DNA of 64,000 nucleotides from Lingula anatina (Eukaryota; Brachiopoda; Lingulata; Lingulida; Lingulidae): NCBI RefSeq assembly GCF_001039355.2, contig NW_019774613.1, positions 213,241 through 277,240 on the forward strand. The letters run 5' to 3'. A program made the translations under genes and the position numbers. The notes under the pieces were generated by a model, which was given only the letters and a program-made list of their open reading frames with translations, ran no database searches and was not told where the DNA came from. This document shows positions 1 through 13,400 of this stretch, piece after piece (position 1 is the first letter of the stretch; each line of letters opens with the position of its first letter).

Positions 1-3000
1 AAAAAAAAAAAAAAGCAAGATCATGTTTTTTTATTCACCCTAAGCTAGTGAGCAAGATAGAGAAGACATACGCCCTGCTTCCATGAAGCCCATTTCATGA
101 GGCCCCCGTTTGCTTGCAAGCACGTGTCTGCATTTTATCAAAATGGTTAATATTCAAGGTAATCATAAAAAACATTTTCATTGTCTGATCCAGTTTGTGT
201 TCTAAGAAAGATAAATGCATTACTTATTTTTTACCTTTGTGTTTATTTTGCTGCTTAAACCTACATAAGTCACTTGGACTGTATATAAGGTATGATAAGT
301 CTTACATCAACCGGATATTTCAGGTGAAGATGATTAGTTTCTGTCTTACTCAGACCTATTATGGAAAAGATGTAGCGTCTAATCACGGGATAATGCTGAT
401 TGTATGTTCTAGAAATGAAGGATGTAAGATATAATTCACCAGACCGAGATAACGTATGAATATCCGTTTGCCGCAAATATCAAATTATTAACGATAATTG
501 TATTTCAAATTATCTAGACGTGAACCGACAATCAAGTGTCCCGTTGGAGAGAAATATTCAGCAATAGAGGAAAGGCGGGAGGAAAGAGAGTTAAAGACAT
601 AGAATGTGTTAAAGGGGGGGGGGGTGATTCCCTTATCAATTGTCATTATTAAATCAATTTATTTACCTGTACAATTCCTTAACTATTTATTTGTTCAACT
701 ATTTCTTCGTTTATTCATTAATCTATGTATATATTTATTTTCCAGAAGTACTTATTCTAGACTGGGGTAAACAGAAAAAACCACTATTTACAAGAAAGCG
801 TTGGATGATTTAAGGCTATATCGGAGACAGAAGACGTCTATCCGTCAAAAAAGAAAAATATGTACATTGATCCCAACGAAAATTAATTTTCAAGTCCTGA
901 CAGTCTTCAGACTGTTTTGCAACTGTCTCGGGTGTTCGCACGCAAAAATGGAATAACCCGCTCAATCTTTTTATCATTACACGAGGACCTTGTTCGTATA
1001 TCAGTTACGTAGGCCGAGGATATTCCTTTCGAATTACGTTTCGGTAACAAATACACAGCACATCTAGGCCGTTATGAAGTGAAACATGTAACATTCCATT
1101 AATGCGTTCCATTACGAAGAGCTACTGCGGTGGGAGACACTGAATTAACCGATTATTTTTTATTACATTTCTGCCACTAAACAGAAAAATAATCAAAGAC
1201 GTTACAGTGCGTAGTTCGGGACGTAATTATTTCACGTGTAATGCTAAAATGCACGTTACGGTACGTCTGCTTTCCTCAGTTCTGATACATATACCTGTGT
1301 GATGAGGGGGAAAACGTCATGGCAACGTCAAATAAAAGGAAGTACTTTTTTCTCCAAAGGTCTTAATGGTTAGACATTATGATAAACTCAATTGCTGGCA
1401 AAGTTTAGTAAGGGAAAAGTTACGACTTCATTATCGGAAATGTTTGCAAAGATATCATCACATGGGTATTTTACCAAATTTCTGTCTTGTCAAGTATGAC
1501 AGACTTAAAAAACGTGAAATGTTGTATTTTTTAAATATAAAGAAGCAAATTCTTAGCCTAAAATCACTGTACATTAGAACTGTGATAAGCTCACTGTTGG
1601 CAAAGACTCGCCACAGCTTTAAATCTAATGACAACGGTGTAAATAGATTATTTATGGCAACGTGATGTTCCCATGAAAATAACATGAAAAAGACAAGGGA
1701 ATATTGAACTAAAAGCATTAGAGATACATTGTCCACTTTACGGGGACATTTTCCATTGACCCCTTCCTTTAGCCATAACAGAGACCAGGAAAGATAGCAT
1801 ATCATGACGGCGTATCAGTTCGAGAAAATGGATGTTTTCATGCAAAATTCAAGCAGATAATCTTCAAATGATGTTGTATGATAAAAGATTGAAGAAGAGC
1901 TAGCCTAGAGAGATGCAAAAGATACATCACTTTTAGCGCGAGTGAAGTAATCTGCCTTGCTTTACTTCCCTTGCATAGCCATTATGTACATGAATTTCCA
2001 TAGATATGAGATTTAGGTTCCCCCGTCATGCTTTTAAACAAGACCATCATGCAACAAGTCCCTGACACCTTTTTTCATCACATTCTTTGCAATTTCATAG
2101 GCCTAAAGTACATACCATTTGGATAACAACTGAAAAAATCCGCAGATAAGTTAAACGCAATTCAGTGATATGTTTAGCCTTGAAATAAATACTTTTAACG
2201 CAGAACGATCCAAAGTCAAACGCCTTATCCAGTCCCCTGATGGTATGTATCGACTCTCTCCCACTACAGACGTTCATAATTTCAGCTTTTGTTTAGAAGA
2301 ACCCAGCTTAAACCTTAGCATGCTTAGAATACGACATAACACAATAAGACAGTTTCACCCCTAACCCTTTTAAAACAGAACTCCACTCTAGTCTAATTCA
2401 AGTTTTCATATTTTAAGGCACCAAATTGGGCAATATCGAATGAATAGATTTGATAATAGACTATCCATATTCCTAGGAATCATTCAGGAAAAAAGCCCCC
2501 CCCCCCCTCATCATCATATACCATCTGTGTTAAATAAATACCCTCTACCACGGCGACAGATTGGTTTTTCACAAGGTTATATGGTTCTCTGGCTTTTTAA
2601 AGATTTCCCTGTTGTATCACATAAGTGGGATAATAGGTCTAGATATATATTACACAAGTAGTTTAGAGGGCCTGCAAAATGTACTGAAACATTTTAGGGC
2701 TCAATAAATTATTATTATTATTATTATTATATCTGCCACCCTGGTAGAGGGCATTAAATAAGCGCCGGTCACATGCTGCCACCGCACCCTCTTTCACAAG
2801 CGTGCGTGCAAAGATCCACCTCTTCCAGGATGTGGATCTCACGGCAACAATAATATAGCAATCCTAGAGTCTATTGATTCTGTTCTCTGCGGATATGACA
2901 AGGATATGATTAATTTACCCGTATTTTCACCATTCCTAGGATACAGCAAAATGCACGCTGGCAACAGAGCTATTTAACAGAAAGACCTTTTGAGGGATAT

Positions 3001-4369
3001 GTACATAGCTATTCCTTAATAGGCCTGAAATGGCTCGTGCGCCATTTCTCGGCTTTAGAGTCATGTATTTTGTTATGTACACGTCCATTTATGGTTTATG
3101 CAAATTATTAAGGCATACCTCAAATTGTTTTTATGCTCTCTAGTGACAGTGCTGTTTCACTGAGAAGACCATTTTGTTAAAGAATTGATACATAAAATTT
3201 TGTTGTCCATTTAAAGACATCATATTCCAGGGAATCATTAAGGAAAATAGTCCATTCTCGTCAAATCTCCCAGAGAAGAAGAAGAAGCACTGTATTTTAC
3301 CTCATTCAGATAAAAAACCACAGAGCAATAGATTCAACGAAAAAACATTTTATCCACTTGCAAACCCTTATATATACTAGTAAAGATCACATAAGTCAAC
3401 TTATGGGCATTCTGCATATGAATAATTCTGTAGATCCATTTGACAGTTGTCGCTGCACCCAATAAAAAATTGAAAGAAGAACTTCCCCAAACGTCATCAG
3501 TTACATTTAGAAATGATAACTTATGAAAATGCCGCTTCGGCCGTGTCATTTCAATTCTGCATCCAGTTTTTGAAAATGTCGAGGACGACAGCTGAATATT
3601 CATATTTATAAACGACGACGTCCGCCATCAAATTATCATTGCTGGTTCGCAGCATTCGTCGTTAAAGAACCCACATCCTATTCAAGGTTACAATATTCTT
3701 ATTCGGGGCCCGACTCCTCATAGGCGGCACCGTTGGGGCCTTAAAAACGGATGGTGAATATACCAGTATGTAGTATGGGATTTCCGTTCAATATCCATAT
3801 TTGGGTCCTCACACATAAAGAATGGGTCCGCATTTGTGCACTTTGAAAAGACCGCAGGGTTGTATGTGGGATTTGCAAGATGATGGCTGTCGCGTTGCTC
3901 TTTTTTTTCTATTTTGTAAATGAATTATGTAGCAATGAGCCTACCTTTAAAAACGTCGCCTGTTGCAGCAGCTGGTTCTAAATAATACAGTATTTTGAAA
4001 GTTGTCAGCTTCATATGGGTGTAGCAATTATAAAATCCCAAATGCATACATCACGACTTTAGGACAGAGTGTGTTTAAGCTGACTCCATGAAATTTTCAG
4101 ATACCATATATGCACATGCACTTTAACATGCAACACGTTAACTCAAGCGCAGATTTGAAAATCTTAGATGGCAATTTCGTGCATAACCATAAATCTTGAG
4201 TTACAGATGTAAAAACAATACGATCCATATAAAATGACATTTTCTGTTTGTAAAGTTTAGATATCTTTCCATCAGGTTTAAAGGCCTTACCTTATATTTT
4301 GTGCTTTTTGCACAGGATGCAACCTTGAACTGCAAACATAAAACGTCAATATCAAAGCAAAAAGGATAC
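1..4369. other. Unassigned left flank, probably ESRP intron sequence
   Basis: This stretch lies downstream (minus strand) of the third ESRP exon and should be intron leading to the RRM exons. I looked for the conserved RRM1 start of ESRP proteins (an ARGLPW-like string) on the minus strand and did not see it. A possible short exon near 4273-4330 has splice-like borders but is out of frame with the preceding exon. A TIR element sits at 2540-2751. Otherwise I see only AT-rich unique sequence and short homopolymers. Confidence 0.5.
2540..2751. mobile_element. Miniature TIR element, CCCTCTACCAGGG family
   Basis: The left end reads CCCTCTACCACGGCGACAGA (from 2541). The right end reads ATCTGCCACCCTGGTAGAGG (from 2731), its near reverse complement. 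The interior carries an (ATT)n run at about 2707-2730 just inside the right terminus. Related ends occur at 25361-25483, 25683-25786 and 63960-64000. No coding capacity. No clean target-site duplication could be fixed. Confidence 0.7.
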
Positions 4370-4595
4370 ATTCAAGCATGTCCTTGATTCCATTGATATT
4401 CTCTGTCTTGTAGAAGGTCTTAAATTCTTTCCTTAAGTCATAGAAACGGTAGAAATAGTCTGGGAGAGTAATGTTTTTATTGCACGCTTCTGGATGAAGA
4501 CTGAGGCGAAAATGCAGCTGTCCGTCACAAACGAAAGTGAAACTGTTCCCGCCTGATTCCGGGTGACAGCCTTTTGTCTTGATAAACCGGTCGAA
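4370..4595 (-). CDS. ESRP: ESRP exon 3 (C-terminal half of exonuclease-like domain)
   Basis: The acceptor TTTTTTGCAG precedes 4595, and the frame continues exon 2 directly. The exon encodes [18 protein letters not shown], then [19 protein letters not shown], then [19 protein letters not shown]. This is the most conserved block outside the RRMs in the family. The chosen 3' end (donor GTATCC at 4364-4369) is the only GT near the loss of similarity and leaves phase 1. The open frame runs on to 4287, but that tail has no family resemblance. Confidence 0.88.
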
Positions 4596-7500
4596 CTGCA
4601 AAAAATGAAAACGAACATATTTTTAAAAAACTGATGGCAAGACAGTTCGATGTAGATTCTAGTGTTTAACCAGAAAGTTTGTTTATATATGTGGATACAG
4701 TAAGGCTGTTTTACCTGTCTGGACATTATTACCCTTGAACTGAAAAGAGAAATTATGATGCAGTAATTCAACGGGCACATTATGATGCTATAATAAATCA
4801 TGCATAAGTTGTCAAAACGTATGAATAATAATGCAAATCTATATATAATATAACATTTTTTATTATCATTTTTATCTAGTTTTCAACAGGTTTTCAGAAA
4901 CCATGTGGAATCCTTTTGACGTGGCAAAGTGAACATGTGATGAAAATAAAGATACACTGAAGTGAGAGATTATCATTGTTATTCAAAACCTTCGATTGCA
5001 GTGATTTGAATCAAGTACTGTTGTTTTTTTAATTGATCGAGCGGCTTTTGGAAGAGGGGAAGGGGAAGATAAAGTATCAAATGTCCATTTTGAACAAATG
5101 TAAAGTTTAAAACAAACTTCTGTCAGTGTCACTCCAGTCAGTTGTGCCATGGGACATTTGACATGTATACGTCACCTGGAGAATGCCGTCACCCACTGTC
5201 CATTTATAATTGTCGCTTGTCGTAATCGTGGGAGTTTTGAGACATGAGTGACTGACTGATGAAGCAAGGTACGGGCTTAACACGTGAACTGTCACCTTTA
5301 TGAGACTTCCAATTATGCACTGAAACTTACACCGAACGGAGAAGCCATATCTATTTTTGTACAGTGCGAGGTGTGTGTAGAAACCACAAACGGGTCCTTA
5401 GACAATATGTTGATACATTGTCTCTACTGCGTCATACTTTCAGTGTTAGAGTATAAAATCGACTTGGTTGAATATCTTCTATAACTGAAACGTGCTGTTA
5501 TCCAATCCTTACATTTTCAGATGTAAACTCGAGACATATTCGACCACATTTGTCACACAACTGTGACATTTAAAAACTGGTTTTTCATTTCGTGCAAATA
5601 TGGCTACACGTTATTCTTTATATTCTCTTATCAGAGAGTTCTCTGGTCTATCTAACCAGGTGGCGAGTCGGTGATGTCTTTAAGCAGGGTAAAAAAAAAA
5701 ACAATGCATAATTTACCAGACAACCATAAAATAAAGGCTCAACTATGCACCCTTTAATACAGACCAACAATGGGACGTTGAAATAGATCTGATAACGAAC
5801 ATGAGTAATGGTAATAGAGACACCGGCCCACATTAACACAAGGGATGTCTGTCTGTGATCTTCATCCTCATTATCATCGATCAAGATACCTGAGTCAGCC
5901 GCTAATTAGTTCTATTTTTCTCTAATTATTGAGTGGACACTGGTTTCGTCAAGTCAAAGCACTTAAGGCCTGGTATCCAAGCCTTGTGTACAATGAAAAG
6001 GGGCCCTTAATTAAGTCTTTGAAAACGACCGCCATTTTTACACCTGGATCGTCTGAGAGCCGTGGTCAATCTAAAGTAAACAAAGATGCGTTGCACCTCG
6101 GCGAAGGATCGTCTTCTTGTTGTACACCTTTCTTAGTGGCTCTAATCTGACGGAATCTCAAATGACCTACATAAATGAACCCAGTCGCGTCGCTGAGCTG
6201 CTGAAACGCTTGGCCACCTGAGAACGCGAGTTATATTAATCGGCGTGTATATCTCCTTTAGCCAAGCTACTCAACCAAGGAAAGAACATTTAAAGTGCTG
6301 GTTTCTAGCACATCACGAAGTGACATTGGCTAGGACTCTACTTTCATATTTAAATGTACGAAATTCTTAAGTACGTTTTCATCCATATTTTTTCTCCAAA
6401 TAACTTTTTCTATATCAATGATTTTACATAAGACAATTTCAATTAAGGCAATAAACTGATAACCTATTCTACAATTCGTGCCGTGCTTTTTATTGGGAAG
6501 ACTCTTCTTTCCGAGTTTCCAATACAGAAGCTACCTGTTGTTCAGGAAAATCACCCCCAGAGACCGGACAATAAGTGGCGAGTGGTAATAAGCCTATTTG
6601 GAATCCAGGACATTATATTGTAACTACCTGTGGAAATTGTCCCTCGAGTTAATATATGAGGGATATATAGTCTCAGCGTGAAAGCGGACTGAAAGTGGGC
6701 CTCTTCATATGTGGACGGCCCAGCTTGGTGATAGCCATCAGTTTCCCAAGGGCAAAACGACCCTGGATTTTGCATATGAGTAATGTATAGCGCTAACGTT
6801 AGACAGGAATTTAAGTAGACGTGTGATTCGTATTGGAATCTTCCTTATAAAAGTACGAACGTAATAACAAAGATAAAACAGCCACTCAGCGTGTAATATG
6901 CGACTAGAAAAACCACACAATCTAAGTAAACGTGGAAAACTTTCGCTGCATGAATTATTCAGCTACCTTCAGGCAGAGCACCGGAATATACATATGAGTA
7001 ATATACATTATAAATGCTAAACAGGAATAAATGTATATTGTGCGTAGAGCGTATTTGGACGACTTGGTCGCGCTAAGCATTTACGATCACACTTGACGAT
7101 AACACCTCGTTTGCACTTGAAACAGAAACACAATGTCTGGGTTTGTACCGGGCCGCGTTTTACGACCCCTCTCTAAAAGCCGGTCTTCGTATCAGCTGTA
7201 ACACTTGACAATCTTTCTGCTTTCTGAGGCAACATTCCGCCATTGAGAGTGCACAATGGGAGAGGGCACACCACACCAAACAACTTAAAAGGTTGAAAAA
7301 GCGTGCAGCCTTAACTCATTGTAATGAGTAACCGATGCGTGCTAAGCACCGACACAAATATGTATCAACTGTGCCATCTAGGACGGGGAATGAAGTCCCA
7401 TTTAAGTATATGGAACACACGCATATATTTAAGCGCGAGATATTCAATTTTGCTGAGTTTTTAATATGCTATGCACCAAGTCTCACTATCAGTTAAATCA

Positions 7501-9015
7501 CTATGAAAATTATAAACGAATCATAAATATTACAGGACAAGTTTGACAAAGCATGGGAATTAAAATACGCCACGTCACCTTGGACTGCACTATTTCTGCA
7601 ATAACACCATAAATATTTTTTCGTAAGAATCATCGTAATCAAGTGGCCCTTTATCACAAGAAAATGTTGCACGCGACAAATAAATCCACACAGTCAGGTC
7701 GATTGAATAAATATAACTGATACTGCATGAAACACAAGTCATCTACATAAAAAATAGTATCTGTAGCCATTAATGTAAAACACCCATCACAAATTGCACA
7801 CATACGTTTAACAGCTGGACCTACAATGACATGAGACTCAGGACCACTGAATAAATTTACATTAAATAATTAGACGTTTGTCCGACAGGGTGCATTCTTA
7901 CCTCGTCAAGGACTTGCTCTAAGGGCTGAGCGTTCCTGATGCTGTCTTCGTTAAGATCTATTTCTGTCTTGCATTCCTCAGTGAGGACTGTCTCTGAAAT
8001 GTCGTCCACCTGCGGCCGGACATACTGGTGTTGGAGAGAAACCACCTGTTGAAGAGAAGAACAGTTTTTTTATCTGTTTTAAGTTAAAGTTAAAAGGAAA
8101 TGGTCATTTAAAACCACCTGTTGATCGCAAGAGATGAGCTTTAAGATGGAGAGTCATTTACTCAATTAAAGTGACAAACTACAAGGGACTGATGTCCCCA
8201 GTTTAAAATTACACGATTTCACATTACGGTACCGTGTATAAAACATGTGACACTTTTAAGGGGACATCGTTATTTAAGCGACATTTTTGCACGTTTAAGA
8301 AACCTTAACGACCGACTGCAAAATGGTACATGTTCATATCAAGGGATGGGATAATATTCATTAAATAGCAAAGAATGTTTAAAAAAGGACAGAAGGACAG
8401 TCTTGTTTAAGAGACAAATTCTAGGCCCAGGAAACCCCACCTGTACAGTAGCACGTATGCAATAAACACAGAGGTAAAGAAATTTCAGGTTAAAATAGGA
8501 GACGCTATGACACTGACTAACTCAAGGTGTGTCATCTACACTGTAGATAGAAACATGCACCTATATTACGACCGTAAAAAAACGTTGACCTCTTTTACTT
8601 GTCTCATCCCGAACACGGTATCTAAATTCATATGAAAGGTGATCTAAGCCATTCAGCGTGTTTGCCATCGTGTGGCTTAACTGCGAAAATATTTAACTGT
8701 ATTATATTTACACGGATGCCGAGGAATAGCCAGTAGTGTTTAACTTTTGTGTGTACCTTTTATAATGGGAGATCAACAAACGTAAAACCGGTATTTCACC
8801 TAAGACTATACGAGGTCGTGACTTTGTGACAGATCGTAACATATGCGAGGCCTGTCCCGTGGGATTCAGTCCGAACTCAAGGTACTTACCCGATTGTTAG
8901 ATATGTCCAGCAATAGGTAGACAATCAAAACAATCTGTTCTTCGTCCGTCCCTAACTCTTCCCCTTGTTTCCCTGCCGTGGCACAAAATATCACAACCAA
9001 GTAGTTACACGCCAT
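4370..9015 (-). CDS. ESRP: Epithelial splicing regulatory protein (ESRP/fusilli), N-terminal part, gene continues left of window
   Basis: ESRP proteins are nuclear RNA-binding splicing regulators of epithelial-type exons. They have an N-terminal DEDDh exonuclease-like domain followed by three RRMs. Three exons (8890-9015, 7902-8045, 4370-4595) join without phase conflict into about 165 residues. These align end to end, from memory, with the start of vertebrate ESRP1: YLVVIF, TAG, LGTDE, YVRP, LTEECK, LEQVLDEFDRF, CDGQLH, LHPEA, LPDYFY and FYDLRKEF all have direct counterparts. The segment [13 protein letters not shown] follows. Exon 1 and exon 2 end in phase 0 with GTAAG donors. The third exon ends at a weak donor (GTATCC) in phase 1. 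The RRM exons are not in the window, so the gene is partial at the left edge. Identification rests on remembered family sequence, but the match is colinear over three exons. Confidence 0.9.
4596..7901. other. ESRP: ESRP intron 2
   Basis: About 3.3 kb between exons 3 and 2. I see no coding similarity. A diverged direct repeat is visible: CATATGAGTAAT followed by a gap and GACAGGAAT or AACAGGAAT at about 6773-6815, and again at about 6993-7030. Short open frames here look like chance. Confidence 0.7.
7902..8045 (-). CDS. ESRP: ESRP exon 2
   Basis: Forty-eight codons, phase 0 at both ends, acceptor TCTTCAACAG and donor GTAAGAATG. It encodes [15 protein letters not shown] and then [20 protein letters not shown] and PLEQVLDE. 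This corresponds to the stretch of vertebrate ESRP with LVRPDQLELTEDCKEET and the following LDQAL helix. A YVRP...TEECK pattern is typical of DEDDh-fold exonuclease-like domains. I cannot judge catalytic competence from this exon. Confidence 0.88.
8890..9015 (-). CDS. ESRP: ESRP exon 1 with likely start codon
   Basis: Forty-two codons ending at a strong donor (GTAAGTACC). The first residues [20 protein letters not shown] line up with the amino end of vertebrate ESRP (about six residues before YLVV), which is why the ATG at 9013-9015 is preferred. The same frame stays open upstream to ATGs at 9204 and 9198, adding 61-63 residues (rich in H, R and T) with no family counterpart. An N-terminal extension is therefore possible but less likely. 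Confidence 0.87.
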
Positions 9016-9330
9016 TATTTGGCGATGGGTGGCGGCGACGTGCGTAGATAAAGGTGCTGCGTCGCGTACTATGTCCCCGTGTCGTCCACCTCCGAATTTC
9101 TCTAACTCCTCCTGTCGCTTCACAACTGTCTCCGATCGTGGCTCTCGATGTTGTGTGTTGTGATGAGCGACGGCGACATGGGGGCAGTTTTGAACCATGT
9201 GCAACAGCGTGTGGAGGCTCTATTGTAAAACAAGCTCTCTCATTGGTTCGGGATGTCGCGAACAAACGTGGCATCCACTAGGTAAGGGCTGTTCGCTCAC
9301 GCAGTCAGCGGTGGCCGAGAAAGAGGATGC
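9016..9330 (-). promoter_or_regulatory. ESRP: ESRP 5' leader and CpG-rich promoter region
   Basis: Immediately upstream of the ESRP start the base composition changes. CpG dinucleotides become dense from about 9020 to 9330, in contrast with the AT-rich, CpG-poor flanks. This fits a CpG-rich promoter and 5' untranslated region. No TATA box is evident. The transcription start cannot be placed from sequence alone. Confidence 0.5.
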
Positions 9331-9760
9331 GCCAGCCAGTATAATTACCTGTGAGAGAGCTGCGCGCGCATGTCATAATTTAGGTCTTCGAATTCACCTG
9401 GCTGGCTGGCTACATGTTTGGTTGTTTAGCTGTGCCAGCGCCGGCTTACTTCACTGCCTAGCCTATATGATTTTATCTGGTGTGTAATCACAACTGTGAC
9501 AACAACAAGCCGAGGGGACTCACAAACTCTGAGTTCAATATTATAACAAGGCTCTGTTTATAGGACCAAGATAAAGTGCAAAGGTGTTTGAACTAAATAT
9601 TTTATCAACAGACTCAAAGCGGTAGAACTTCCCTTTACATCATACTGTTTGACTTTGCAACCGCTGAATTTTGATATTTTGCATTTTGTCTACTTTCAAC
9701 AACACGGGACGTTTAATAAATCTAGTCCCATTATTTTTAAAACGAACCTTTTTCACTTTT

Positions 9761-9761
<1 letters not shown>

Positions 9762-9794
<33 letters not shown>
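9762..9794. repeat. (AG)n microsatellite
   Basis: An uninterrupted AG dinucleotide run of about 33 bp. Confidence 0.95.
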
Positions 9795-9797
<3 letters not shown>

Positions 9798-10407
9798 CTA
9801 GATTATAGTTTATAATAGGTTTTATATATATAGTCAATGTGACTACTAAATCATTCTCTCCTCGACTGTTGACAGCAACTGCCGAATTATACTGCAACTT
9901 TTCCATTATGGAAAAAAGAGACATTCTTCTGCTGTTATCGAAAATGACGAGCCCCTGTAAACAGGCCGAAGTCTTGCCTAACTCAGAATTCACTCAGTAG
10001 CGATAACACGCTTAATCCCCCTGCCGTAAGTCCACGGGAAACTAACATATTGGTTATGTTACCTTTCCTCACGCGCGGTGGTATTGGATCCCCTCGTATC
10101 GTAATAAGTATGCAGACACTTGTTGAATCAGGGCTTAAGGATTACGGAAGCAGGGAGAGGTGACTATCTCAGGGAAAATATTGACCGACTGCGCACAAGT
10201 TATGTATTGTGCTTTGTACAGGTAGCACGCCCCCCCTAGGTATAAACTGTTTCTTATGTGCTAAAGACAAAGTGTTGGAAACAATCGCCTTTGCGTTTCT
10301 ATTTCGCTCTATTTGCTAATATTTTTATAAATAAATATTTTGCATAAGTTCGTTTGAATATCTAAGGTATAACATCCTGTCCTCGACTCGTGGATTCTAT
10401 TTTCTTC

Positions 10408-10453
<46 letters not shown>
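10408..10453. repeat. (ATT)n microsatellite
   Basis: About 15 tandem ATT units. Confidence 0.95.
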
Positions 10454-10455
<2 letters not shown>

Positions 10456-13400
10456 TTATTGTTGTTATAATTTCTTTCATCTTTGATGCAGAAATAAAAA
10501 ATAATCAGATAAAAAGTAAGTTCTAAAGACGTATTCCTTTATCCCCATTAAAACAATAGGGATTAAGGGTTTTGTTGCAACTTTGGTGCCATTTTTCTCT
10601 TGCCTTTTTGATTAAGCCACCTTTTGTACGTTTTGTATCTATCCCTTCTCCTTTATTACATGTCATAGTGTTCTTTAAAATAAGCCTAAGTACTTTATGA
10701 TACATTTTTTGCCATCCCACTCACGTTTAAGACAAGCCTGCTGAATCTTCTTCTTTATCTCCTGTTTTTTCCCTCTATGATCGCGTTTCTGCTTTATGGA
10801 CGACTGTCACGAAGTTGAGGTAGCTATTTAAAGATAAGAACCAATATTGTGACCCTAAAAGCAAAAAAGGATCAAGTCACCGACTTATGAGGATTTTACT
10901 TCAAATTATAAACTGCAGTCTTGATGTGAGTGCTCAAATTGATGACTGCATAGAATAAGGTACCATAATACACTTGGTAAAGGACACGAAGAAGTGGGTG
11001 TGTGAAAATTGGATAGATAAAATATGTGATAAGTGCTGCTTAGGTATAATATGGAGATGATTAACACCTTACTTTGCTGTTTGAGTTGAAACATTTCTGT
11101 CTCAATAATTCCTTATCATATTTTGTTATATTATTTCCAATGTAGAAATCTCGAAGCTTAGACTTACGCTCAGTCTTTGCATTGGTCGGGGGTGTGCCTT
11201 GGATATGGGGGCGTATGCATAAAAAAAATTAGGTGCTGGTATCTGTCGTAAAAATGAAAAAAAAAATGATAATGAATTATATTATAATTTTCATATGAAC
11301 TGCATTTTACTGCAAAAATGTGTTGCAATTGCTTGAATATCAACAAATGAAAATCAATCAATAAAATCTTCTTGTAGCCAGATTTTACGATTGTTTTCAT
11401 CCCAAGAAAAAATATATATCACGAGAACTTGCATGAGTCAAGACTTATCTTTCAATCAATGTAATATAAAAACCTGGTTTCATTTGATACTTCGGGGAGT
11501 ACTGATCTAAAAGAGCTTGCAGGATGATATAACCCGCACGGAAGATAAGGACAATGTACGTGGTTCATTAGAAAAATAAACAGACGTGATTCTACAGGAA
11601 CTTACTGACGAAATTCGCTGTCTGTTGATTTTAAATTGACTATAAACCTTGATATCTTTAAATCTTTGTTTCACTTCTTACCAATGTTCTGACATCATCA
11701 GGCTATAGGTGAATAAACGTGATATGCCTAGGTGTTTTTTTTTTGTTTGTTTTTGTTCTTTGTTGTTGTTTTTTTTTCAACCCTATGATTTTGATATATT
11801 TTGAAACATCTTCGTCTTTGATGACATGGCTATGATTATTGTTGTCCATAATGATCAAATCGGGAATTGTTTTGAGTCGGGTACTATTGGAAAAATCTTT
11901 TTATTCGAATAAGGACGTTACCTTGGAAATCAATCTGTTTTAAATATACAAAAAAAGCCGAAATTTTTCCATTTTTTTTTAAATAAGCCCCCTCCAAAAC
12001 AGAAAAATGTTGGGGGACATTTTTGTTATACACCCCCCAGGTTTTCGTAATATGTCCTCAAATGTTGCTCTAAAAAGACCAATTAAAACCATATGGGCAA
12101 CATGGCTTTGTACTAACATAGTATACAGATATGACGACGTTCGATAAAATCGCCCGACTAACCTAACATACAGACAATTTATACTCATTGTGGGGTTTCT
12201 AGTTTCAATTTGACACGCATTCAATTAACATCTGATGATGTGCCGTTCTTTCCCCGGCGCACAACAGGAAAATGAATCGGAAATTTTTCATTGTGCGAAT
12301 GACATTTAAATGTTATCGTTTAACCGAGTTTATAGCACCGTTCATCGTTGCTAGAGTCAATGAAAATGTCTGTGGAACAAGAAATTCAATATTGTAAAAC
12401 GTTTTTGTTTTTTCTTCCTTTTTTTGTCATTATTTTTTATTAGTTAAGTGCCTGTGTGTGCCCTATTTCAACATTTTAAGGTATTATTGCCATTACTATC
12501 AGATCGATTCCCCGTAAGTTCTTTCATTTTTGAGTTATTGTAATTGTCATTAGTTCATTAGCGCAAACGTTATTGTTGTCGATGGCGATGAGTGCATTTT
12601 AAAATAAAACGTACAACATAGCGCACTGAACAAAGACCGGCATGATTTCAGCGAATGATATAAATCATGACGTATAATTTCGCAACGGCTGGTATTATTA
12701 TTCTTGCTTTGTCTTTAACGAGACCATAGACGAGTTAAAATTGCTGCATGGCTATTCGTCCGCGACAAAATTAATTACCATCAGCGTATTGTGCCTAAGT
12801 AGACAGGAATAAGGGGCCATCTTTGTTCAACTCAGAGGCGGTGCCCTGTCATACGGTGACTCAAAATGGTGGAAAATTTGATTTTATCTTACAGCGACAA
12901 AGTGACTAGACGTAGAAAAAAGAAAAAAAGTGATAAATCCCTAGGGTTTAGGGGCGACTGGTGACCAATATAAGTTTTTTACAGTCGGGCTGAGGTAGAA
13001 GAAATAATTGAAGAAATGATTAAAGAATTAAGTAAATATATTCGAAAATCATTCATAAATCTTTGCAAAACACTGTTTTATTTGCATGATAGAGACACCT
13101 TCAGTGACTGAGCGACGTGATCAGAAAGGGGGGAGGGGGGGAGCGTTTTTTTTTTTTGTTTTTTTTTTTGTACATCAAAAATAAATCTTTGTGTGTTTTA
13201 GCACAGTTGCTATGCGCGAAAGATATGTCAACACGTTTTACGCGTAAGCTCAAAGAAATAATTGAATGATATATTTTCCTGCCTTTTCAACTTTAATTTG
13301 TACTTGGTTGAAATGAAATATGTGTGATTGAAATCATGCTTGTCATTTATAGTAGATATAAATTTAGATTTTGATTCTCTTTACGTTTTCTTCAAAAGAC

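Noticed and set aside
4273-4318. Short exon with GTTTGCAG acceptor and GTAAGG donor after ESRP exon 3
   Set aside because: In the phase required by exon 3 it ends in a stop, and it does not resemble ESRP sequence.
9054-9487. Plus-strand open frames in the CpG-rich region as a divergent gene
   Set aside because: They overlap the ESRP leader and exon in antisense, have no conserved content and no clear splice sites.
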